A stretch of 8,034 nucleotides of DNA from an uncultured Ruminococcus sp. (GTDB taxonomy: Bacteria > Bacillota > Clostridia > Oscillospirales > CAG-272): NCBI GenBank assembly GCA_902782785.1, contig CACZOH010000243.1, forward strand, positions 1 to 8,034, given 5' to 3'. The notes under the pieces are model-generated. The model searched no databases, was not told the origin of the DNA, and worked only from the letters and a program-made list of their open reading frames with translations. Positions 1-5,715 of this stretch are shown in pieces (the stretch's first letter is position 1; the number at the start of each line of letters is the position of its first letter). Position numbers and translations under genes: made by a program.

Positions 1-357
1 ATGGGATTTGAAATACTTGCTTGTCAGGCCGCAGAGCTTGTTTATGAGATCCTTTGAATATCCCTCCGGCACGTATTTGCTCGACAAAACACCGTCGATG
101 AGCATACGAAGCTCGGCGTCAGTGAATTCGCGTTCGGAGAGCCGACTTCCGGCGCGTGTCGATTCGATCTCGATGCCGGCGTCTTTCAATAGCTGTACGT
201 TTCTGCTGACCGCCTTTCTCTCGAGCGTAATTCCGTATTCGTTGTCAAGTATCCTTATCAGATCCTCCTGCTTCAACGGATGCTTTTCATCGCTGTATCT
301 CTGTAATATCTGTAAAATGCGCAAAAGCGCAAGTTTTTTATTTTCCAAACTATCCAT
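1..357 (-). CDS. WYL-type transcriptional regulator, N-terminal part (runs off left edge)
   Basis: This is the first 119 codons of a minus-strand gene, open to the window edge with no stop. The translation begins MDSLENKKLALLRILQILQR. Residues about 8-65 form a winged helix-turn-helix, with the recognition helix near 46-61 (ERKAVSRNVQLLKDAG) followed by a wing containing IESTRAGSRL. Residues 76-119 (FTDAELRMLIDGVLSSKYVP, then a LINKLCGLTSKYF stretch) match the linker that precedes the WYL domain in Firmicute regulators of this family, which usually have about 300-330 residues. The WYL ligand-sensing domain itself would lie outside the window. The ATG at 357 is chosen because GGAGG (364-368 on the plus strand as cctcc) sits six bases upstream and a consensus promoter lies just beyond. 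It is divergent from the STAS/NRPS operon, so it could regulate itself, that operon, or both. Family assignment is by recognition of the N-terminal part only. Confidence 0.85.
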   Translation of the reverse strand, partial: MDSLENKKLALLRILQILQRYSDEKHPLKQEDLIRILDNEYGITLERKAVSRNVQLLKDAGIEIESTRAGSRLSEREFTDAELRMLIDGVLSSKYVPEGYSKDLINKLCGLTSKYFKSH

Positions 358-388
358 CTTCCGCCTCCGGTTGTATATTATCATTTTT

Positions 389-417
389 ATTGTACCATAA
401 TAGGTACATAATGTCAA
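389..417 (-). promoter_or_regulatory. Sigma-A promoter of the WYL regulator gene
   Basis: Read on the minus strand, TTGACA (412-417) and TACAAT (389-394) are separated by exactly 17 bases. A TG lies one base upstream of the -10 box, giving an extended -10. The -35 is a perfect consensus match and the -10 differs at one base. Transcription would start near 382, leaving a leader of about 25 bases before the ATG at 357. Confidence 0.85.
391..408. promoter_or_regulatory. Inverted repeat, candidate operator inside the WYL promoter
   Basis: TGTACC (391-396) and GGTACA (403-408) are perfect inverted arms separated by six bases. The repeat covers the end of the -10 box and most of the spacer of the minus-strand promoter, so a dimeric protein bound here would block RNA polymerase. 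Autoregulation by the WYL protein is the simplest inference. A lone half-site-like TGTAC occurs at 563-567 just before the -35 box of the divergent operon, but one five-base match is weak evidence. Confidence 0.5.
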
Positions 418-465
418 TACGTGCTGAAAAATAACATATTATTTTTTACACGGTTTCTGTTATCA

Positions 466-489
466 GAGCGGGTTCGCCTGCTCTTTTTT
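466..489 (+). terminator. Rho-independent terminator, rightward
   Basis: GAGCGGG (466-472) pairs with CCTGCTC (477-483) as a seven-base stem containing one G-U pair. It is closed by a UUCG tetraloop (473-476) and followed immediately by six T residues (484-489). This has all parts of an intrinsic terminator for plus-strand transcription. No plus-strand gene lies upstream in the window, so what it terminates is unclear. The reverse complement lacks a U-tract, so it would not stop minus-strand transcripts. Confidence 0.75.
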
Positions 490-493
490 GTTT

Positions 494-527
494 CCGGGAG
501 AGTTTTATACTCATTTCCCGGTTTATT
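494..527 (+). terminator. Second terminator-like hairpin, rightward
   Basis: CCGGGA (494-499) pairs with TCCCGG (516-521), and the inner arms GAGT (500-503) and ACTC (509-512) continue the stem after a three-base bulge at 513-515. TTTATT follows at 522-527. The T-tract is interrupted, so this is a weaker terminator than the one at 466-489. The two lie back to back, suggesting a tandem stop or an insulator ahead of the operon promoter. Confidence 0.45.
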
Positions 528-567
528 ATCTGTATTAATTCAAAATCATAAAAATATTAAAATGTAC

Positions 568-596
568 TTGAAAAAATGAAAGAAATATGTTATAAT
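568..596 (+). promoter_or_regulatory. Sigma-A promoter of the STAS/NRPS/esterase operon
   Basis: TTGAAA (568-573) and a perfect TATAAT (591-596) are separated by 17 bases. TG at 588-589 makes an extended -10 element, and the upstream sequence from 531 is AT-rich like an UP element. Transcription would start near 603. The match to the housekeeping consensus suggests the operon is read by the main sigma factor, even though its first product resembles a regulator of alternative sigma factors. Confidence 0.85.
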
Positions 597-671
597 TGAT
601 CAGTGTCTTTATTACACTTATCAAACCATAAAAAAGACTCTGAAACGGGTCGCATGATAGGAGGATAAAAA

Positions 672-968
672 ATGAAAATCATCAAAATCCAAGACGGAAC
701 AAACCTTACCGTAAAGCTTGAGGGAAGGCTTGACACCACGACAGCGCCGTCTCTTGAAACGGAGCTTAATTCCTGCATACCCGACGCGGAAACTCTCACG
801 TTCGATCTGGGAGGTATAGAATACATATCCTCCGCGGGTCTTCGCGTTCTTCTTTACGCGCAGAAGAAAATGAGACAAAAGGGCGGAGTAAAGGTCAAAA
901 ACGTCACGAATGAGGTCATGGAAATATTTGACGTAACGGGATTTTCCGATATTCTGGATATCGAATAA
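672..968 (+). CDS. STAS-domain protein, anti-sigma factor antagonist type
   Basis: A 98-residue protein that is a single STAS domain, the usual length for SpoIIAA/RsbV-type antagonists. Residues 5-20 form the first strands (LTVKLEGRLDT region). Residues 43-60 hold the core strand and phospho-site loop, FDLGGIEYISSAGLRVL. Aligned on the Gly-Leu, Ser54 occupies the position of the phosphorylated serine of SpoIIAA and RsbV. In that family, the unphosphorylated form binds an anti-sigma kinase and frees its partner, and phosphorylation by the kinase reverses this. No kinase or PP2C phosphatase gene is in the window, so the partner is unknown. The start is fixed by AGGAGG at 659-664, seven bases before the ATG. 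It is first in the operon, 19 bases before the NRPS-like gene. A direct role in controlling the NRPS-like pathway is inference from position. Confidence 0.9.
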   Translation: MKIIKIQDGTNLTVKLEGRLDTTTAPSLETELNSCIPDAETLTFDLGGIEYISSAGLRVLLYAQKKMRQKGGVKVKNVTNEVMEIFDVTGFSDILDIE

Positions 969-987
969 ATATAAATGAGGTCAGCAA

Positions 988-3978
988 ATGGAAACGATCA
1001 TTCAAAAGCTCCAGCAGTACACCAAAGAAGATCCGAACGCCGTTATTCTGTACGATGAAGCCCATTCAAACGGCATTTCCTACGCCAAGCTTGACGATAT
1101 GTCCGGCCGTGTTTATGCTTTTCTCAAATCAAAGGGTATAGGCAAAGAGGATTTTGTCCTTATAAACCTGCCGCGCGGAATCCTTCCCGTTGTGGCTATG
1201 GTGGGTGTATGGAAGGCGGGCGCCGCGTGGGCGCTTGTTGAAGATACGTACGCTCCCGACCGTATCGCGTACATACGCGAGGACTGCGGCTGCAAAATAG
1301 AATTATCCGCCGCAAACTGGGATGAGATAATGCGTATCGAGCCGCTTGCGGGCTATGAGGAGACGGACGAGCACGACACCGCGTACGCAATATACACCTC
1401 CGGCACCACGGGCAATCCCAAGGGCGTTCTTCACGAATACGGCAACCTTGACCGCGCTATAGAATCCATCAAGGTCGGCGGCGTTATCCCGTTCAGCGGC
1501 AAGGACCGCCTTGCGACGCTGGCGCCGATGAACTTCGTCGCCACGGTCATAGTCATCCTGGCCGGTCTCAACGTTTTCCGCGGCAAGAACTTCATCGTTT
1601 CGTACGCCACGATCAAAAACCCCGCCGCGCTTGCGAAATTCTTCTTGACAAAGCGCATAACGATAACATTCCTGACGCCGTCGTACGTCCGTATGCTCGG
1701 TAACCAGACGGGACCGTTTTTAAGAATGCTTTTCGTCGGCTCCGAGCCTGCGAACAACATTTACAATAAAAACGTCGAGCTCATAAACATCTACGCCTGC
1801 AGTGAATCCGGATTTGCGGTCGGCGTTTTCCCGATAGACCGCTCGTATGAGACCTGCCCCGTAGGCAAGCCCGCGGTCGAAACGAGGATAATGCTCATAG
1901 GCGAGGACGGAAACGAAGTGCCGGACGGCGAGATAGGCGAGCTCTGCTTTGAAAACCCCTATGTAAGAGGATATATAAATCTTCCCGAGGAAACAAAAAA
2001 AGCGTTCGTTGACAGAGTGTTCCACACGGGCGACCTTGCGAGAAGAGACGAAAACGGAAACTACATCCTTCTCGGCAGATCGAACGATATGATAAAGATA
2101 AACGGCAACCGTATAGAACCCGCCGAAATAGAAGCCGCCGTAAAACAGGCGCTCGGCATAGACTGGGCGGCGGCGAAGGGTATAGAAGCGGGAGGCAAGA
2201 GCTACCTTTGCGCGTACTACACCGCGGACGTAACCGTGGATTCCGAGGCTTTGCGCAATGAGCTTCTGAAGCGTCTGCCCTATTATATGATACCGTCGTA
2301 TTATATAAAAATAGACAAGATACCGCTGAAGCCGAACGGCAAGCTTGACAGAAAAGCGCTTCCGATACCCGACGCAAAGGATTTTGCAAGCGATTACGCC
2401 GCGCCGACGAACGAAACGGAGGAAAAGCTCTGTCTCGGTATGGCTAAGGTCCTCAAGCTCTCTCAGGTCGGTATACACGACGACTTCTACGAGATGGGCG
2501 GAGATTCGCTCGGCTCGATAGAGCTTATAACCGAATGCGACCTTCCCGGACTTAACGCGGGCATCATATTCCGCGGCAGAACTCCGGAGAAGATAGCAAA
2601 GCTGTACGAGGAGATACACAGCAAGGGCGACGGCATAGACGCCGACAAAAAGAACGAGGCCGCTATGCAGACGGAGCATCCGCTCACCGCGGAGCAGCTC
2701 TATATGATAGACTATCAGCTCTATACGCCCAATTCCACCATGTATAACCTCTTCTCAGTGATGAAGATAAGCAAGGAAATGTTCGATCTGAACAAGCTTG
2801 CAGAGACGATGAAGACTGTCATAAAAGCGCACCCGGCGCTTCTGACGACCTTCGGATATAACGACGACGGCGAGCTTGTCCAGCGCTATACGCCTGAGAT
2901 AATGCCCGATATATACGTTGAAAAGCTGTCCGAATTTGAATTCAAATACGTCAAGGACACGCTTGTGTATCCGTTCAAGATCATAGGCGGAAGGATGTTC
3001 AGATGCCGTATATTCGAGACGGAAAAAGCGGGATACATCTACTTTGACGTACATCATTCACTGTTTGACGGAACGTCGCTCAAGGTCTTCCTCGGCGGCA
3101 TAGCAAAGGCATATATGGGAATGCCGATAGAGACTGACTACTATTATCTGATGCTCAAGAACCGCGAGGAGGCGATACACACCGAATTCTACGAGGAGAG
3201 CAAGCGTTACTTCGAGGAACGCTACGACAACGTGGAATGGTCGAGCTATCCCGCGACGGATCACGAGTCGAGAGATAACGAGATGGGCGAGCTTTTCGCA
3301 TCGCTTGAGATAGAACAGCCGCAGATGACGGCTATGGAGCGCGCATACAAGATCTCGCGCAACGAATTCTTCATCACCGTCGCGGCGCTTGCGATCTCCG
3401 TTTACAACAACAAGCCCGATATCAAGCTTTCGTGGATTTACAACGGCCGCGAGGACGCGGAGATGATGACGAGCGTAGGACTTCTGTTCCGCGATCTGCC
3501 CGTAGGCGTGCGCTTCAAGGATTCTGACACTTTGAGAAATGTGTTTGCGGACGTGCACGATCAGGTGCAGAAGGGAATAGAACACAGCTGTTATCCGTAC
3601 GTTGACCTGCATAACCAGGTGGCGCAGGGCGAAAGCGCGTATCTTTTGTATCAGCAGGATATCCGCGATATGGGCGGACTCGAGGGCTTTGACATAGAGC
3701 CTGTCGACGTGCGTCAGAATCAGGCGGCGTCCCAGACGATACTCGACATGGAGATACTTGACGGGCAGGACGGTCTGCAGCTGATGATAGACTTTGCCGC
3801 AAGCCGTTATAACGAGGCGAGCATAGAGAAATTCAAGGATATCTACGTCAAGGCGGCTCATGCGCTCGTAACGCATAACTCGCAGAAGGACGTGACAATC
3901 GGAGAGATCAAAAAGAGTATAAATGACAAAAAGACGTTCTTCTTTAACGTAAGAGGTATCTTCAGAAAGAAGAAATGA
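988..3978 (+). CDS. NRPS-like protein, adenylation-carrier-condensation
   Basis: A 996-residue single-module protein. The adenylation domain spans about 5-460: A1 ISYAKL (30-35), A2 VWKAGAAWALVE (74-85), A3 YTSGTTGNPKG (136-146), A5 YACSES (269-274), A7 HTGD (346-349), A8 around 363-382 (KINGNRIEPAEIE), and A10 NGK with the catalytic lysine Lys452. The carrier domain spans about 465-545 with GGDSL and phosphopantetheine site Ser507. The condensation domain spans about 565-965: C1-like LTAEQ (567-571), C2-like AHPALLTTF (614-622), HHSLFDG with catalytic His690 and Asp694, C5-like VGLLFRDLP (830-838), and C6-like HSCYP (866-870). It should adenylate an acid, load it on Ser507 and condense it with an acceptor in the cytosol. 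It needs an external phosphopantetheinyl transferase, which is not in this window. Residues 179-200, the A4 region, contain no Asp or Glu, so the usual FDxS aspartate that holds an alpha-amino group is absent. There is no thioesterase or reductase domain. The C-terminal tail (981-996) is basic and aromatic. GAGG at 977-980 is seven bases before the start. Substrate and product are unknown. Confidence 0.92.
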   Translation: METIIQKLQQYTKEDPNAVILYDEAHSNGISYAKLDDMSGRVYAFLKSKGIGKEDFVLINLPRGILPVVAMVGVWKAGAAWALVEDTYAPDRIAYIREDCGCKIELSAANWDEIMRIEPLAGYEETDEHDTAYAIYTSGTTGNPKGVLHEYGNLDRAIESIKVGGVIPFSGKDRLATLAPMNFVATVIVILAGLNVFRGKNFIVSYATIKNPAALAKFFLTKRITITFLTPSYVRMLGNQTGPFLRMLFVGSEPANNIYNKNVELINIYACSESGFAVGVFPIDRSYETCPVGKPAVETRIMLIGEDGNEVPDGEIGELCFENPYVRGYINLPEETKKAFVDRVFHTGDLARRDENGNYILLGRSNDMIKINGNRIEPAEIEAAVKQALGIDWAAAKGIEAGGKSYLCAYYTADVTVDSEALRNELLKRLPYYMIPSYYIKIDKIPLKPNGKLDRKALPIPDAKDFASDYAAPTNETEEKLCLGMAKVLKLSQVGIHDDFYEMGGDSLGSIELITECDLPGLNAGIIFRGRTPEKIAKLYEEIHSKGDGIDADKKNEAAMQTEHPLTAEQLYMIDYQLYTPNSTMYNLFSVMKISKEMFDLNKLAETMKTVIKAHPALLTTFGYNDDGELVQRYTPEIMPDIYVEKLSEFEFKYVKDTLVYPFKIIGGRMFRCRIFETEKAGYIYFDVHHSLFDGTSLKVFLGGIAKAYMGMPIETDYYYLMLKNREEAIHTEFYEESKRYFEERYDNVEWSSYPATDHESRDNEMGELFASLEIEQPQMTAMERAYKISRNEFFITVAALAISVYNNKPDIKLSWIYNGREDAEMMTSVGLLFRDLPVGVRFKDSDTLRNVFADVHDQVQKGIEHSCYPYVDLHNQVAQGESAYLLYQQDIRDMGGLEGFDIEPVDVRQNQAASQTILDMEILDGQDGLQLMIDFAASRYNEASIEKFKDIYVKAAHALVTHNSQKDVTIGEIKKSINDKKTFFFNVRGIFRKKK

Positions 3979-5612
3979 TCATGACGGAATACAAGCCAAA
4001 CCGTGAGATCAACGGCGATTACGACGTAAGCCGCGCGGCAAGGTGCCAAAACGGCATATTCGTCGGAAAAGAAAACGGGGGTGTGACCGCTTTTTGCGGC
4101 ATACCCTTCGCTCTGCCGCCGGTCGGCGCGCTCCGCTGGAAGGAGCCTTCCCCCGTCGCGCCGTGCGATAAGGTTTACGAGGCGTATCACTTCGGTCCTT
4201 CCGCGATACAGACGAAGCTTTCCTCGGAGAGGGCGTCGTTTTACCGCCAAAGCGAGGACTGTCTGTATCTCAACGTATGGACGGCAGACGGATTTCAGGG
4301 ACAGGCGCGAGCCGTGATGGTGTTCATCCACGGCGGAAACTACGGCTGGGGCGGCACCGCCGACCCGCTGTACGACGGGCATAATTTCGTTTCCGCACAT
4401 CCGGATACGGTCCTTGTGACGACGGCGTACCGCGTCGGAGTCACCGGATTTATGGATTTTTCGGAGGTTCCCGGCGGAGAAGAGTATAAAAACAGCGGAA
4501 ATCTCGGACTCCTTGACCAGATACGCGCGCTTGAATACGTAAAGGATAACATAAAGAGCTTCGGCGGCGATCCCGATAACGTTACGGTCTTCGGAGAGTC
4601 CGCCGGAGGCGGCAGCGTTTCGCTTCTGCCGCTGATCCCGAAGGCGAAAGGGCTTTTCCGGCGCGTCATCGCACAGAGCGGTTCCGTCGCTCTGACGTAC
4701 GGCAGAGAGGAATGTCTGCCGCTGACGCGAGTTCTTTTAAAGGAGACGGGCGCAAAGAGCATGAAAGACCTGCTCGCTCTCTCCGAAGAGCAGTTGATGA
4801 AGGTGAACGAAAAACTCAACCCGAACAACAACTTCCCGGAGAGGGACGGCGTCACGCTTCCGCCCGATCTTTACGCGGCGTATGAAAACAAAGAGGCGTT
4901 CCCCGTCGATATGCTCGCCGGCACGAACGCCGACGAGCTCCGCTACTGGATACAGGACGTGGGCGGCCTGGTCCCGTACCGCCATATCAGCCACGTGCTT
5001 TTCAAAACTGTCCGCAAAAGGCTTGACGAAAGCGACAAAGCGCGCGCGGACGGCTTTCTCCGGATGCTTGAAAAGAAAGGCATGCGCGGTAAGGCCTGGC
5101 GCATAACCGAGTTTTTCAACGAGCTGATATTCAGACTGCCGGCGATAAGGCAGGGCGAGGCGCACGCGAAAAACGGGAACGGGTTTTATCTGTATTACTG
5201 GGATTATCCGTCGGCGCATCCGCATCTTAAGGCGTGTCACGCCGTAGAGCTCGCGTACGTGTTCAACAATCTGCACGATACGATATATACGGGCGACAAC
5301 ATAGACAGTGAGCTTGCGCGGCGCGTGCAGAATATGTGGGTGAGCTTCGCAAAAACCGGAGACCCGTCAGCAGACGGCGTAAAATGGGAGCCGTATACGG
5401 ACAATTCGCATATAACGATGGTGCTCGGCGGAAAAATACGCCCCGAAAAGGACTGGCACGAGGATGAAAAAAAGTGTCTTGAACCGCTTTTGAAATATAA
5501 TTTCAACGGCAATTCCATAGCTCCGTCAGTAAATCTGAAGCTTGTGGCGGCGATCACCGGCGTTATAATCTGCGCGGCCGCGGCTTTTATCCTCTGGTGG
5601 TTTTTAAGATAA
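3975..5612 (+). CDS. Type-B carboxylesterase, C-terminally membrane-anchored
   Basis: A 545-residue alpha/beta hydrolase of the carboxylesterase/cholinesterase family. Visible hallmarks are EDCLYLNVW (94-102), the oxyanion-hole HGG (119-121), the nucleophile elbow GESAG with Ser209, the probable acid Glu321 in AGTNADE, and the probable catalytic His422 in CHAVELAYVF. All three triad residues appear intact, so it should hydrolyse, or possibly transfer, carboxylic esters. There is no N-terminal signal peptide. Residues about 522-544 form one hydrophobic helix (LVAAITGVIICAAAAFILWW) ending in Arg545, so it looks tail-anchored with the catalytic domain in the cytoplasm. The ATG at 3975 overlaps the NRPS stop as ATGA, indicating translational coupling. 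A second ATG at 3981 is possible because neither start has a strong ribosome site. The coupling suggests it acts on the NRPS-like product, perhaps as an external release or trimming enzyme, but that is inference. The substrate is unknown. Confidence 0.9.
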   Translation: MIMTEYKPNREINGDYDVSRAARCQNGIFVGKENGGVTAFCGIPFALPPVGALRWKEPSPVAPCDKVYEAYHFGPSAIQTKLSSERASFYRQSEDCLYLNVWTADGFQGQARAVMVFIHGGNYGWGGTADPLYDGHNFVSAHPDTVLVTTAYRVGVTGFMDFSEVPGGEEYKNSGNLGLLDQIRALEYVKDNIKSFGGDPDNVTVFGESAGGGSVSLLPLIPKAKGLFRRVIAQSGSVALTYGREECLPLTRVLLKETGAKSMKDLLALSEEQLMKVNEKLNPNNNFPERDGVTLPPDLYAAYENKEAFPVDMLAGTNADELRYWIQDVGGLVPYRHISHVLFKTVRKRLDESDKARADGFLRMLEKKGMRGKAWRITEFFNELIFRLPAIRQGEAHAKNGNGFYLYYWDYPSAHPHLKACHAVELAYVFNNLHDTIYTGDNIDSELARRVQNMWVSFAKTGDPSADGVKWEPYTDNSHITMVLGGKIRPEKDWHEDEKKCLEPLLKYNFNGNSIAPSVNLKLVAAITGVIICAAAAFILWWFLR

Positions 5613-5662
5613 AATCAGATACCGGATCAGCCGGCGTTTGTTATTGCAGGCAAAAAACCGAT

Positions 5663-5710
5663 AAAAAAACGGACCCCCGACCGTTCTGCGGTATAGGGGG
5701 TCCGTCATAT
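5663..5710. terminator. Bidirectional terminator between converging operons
   Basis: ACGGACCCCC (5669-5678) pairs perfectly with GGGGGTCCGT (5696-5705). The loop can itself pair ACCG with CGGT. On the minus strand the stem is followed by an unbroken run of seven U residues (5663-5669 as A), an excellent terminator for serA, whose stop codon is only about ten bases away. On the plus strand the following sequence is CATATTTGTTTT, a weaker but T-rich tail that could end the STAS/NRPS/esterase transcript. Confidence 0.88.
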
Positions 5711-5715
5711 TTGTT

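Larger units (their letters stand above)
358..671. other. Divergent non-coding region
   Basis: This stretch of about 310 bases separates the minus-strand WYL gene from the plus-strand STAS operon. It contains the WYL promoter with its inverted repeat, two rightward terminator-like hairpins, the AT-rich approach (531-567) to the operon promoter, that promoter, and a leader of about 70 bases. I see no convincing small coding sequence or tRNA. The leader can form only short weak hairpins, for example GACTC (636-640) with GGGTC (647-651), and nothing resembling a known riboswitch. Confidence 0.7.

Noticed and set aside
8..400. A 130-codon plus-strand open frame
   Set aside because: It is antisense to the WYL regulator gene, whose translation is clearly a known family. 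The plus-strand peptide is serine-rich without family features and has no ribosome site.
603..671. Possible riboswitch or attenuator in the operon leader
   Set aside because: Only short weak hairpins can be drawn, with no terminator between the promoter and the start codon and no known aptamer motif.
1720..2679. A 319-codon minus-strand open frame inside the NRPS-like gene
   Set aside because: The sense strand carries adenylation and carrier motifs throughout. The antisense frame is open because of third-position codon bias, and its peptide resembles no family I recognise.
3058..3876. A 272-codon minus-strand open frame inside the condensation domain
   Set aside because: The sense frame contains the C3, C5 and C6 motifs of the condensation domain. 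This is a codon-bias shadow.
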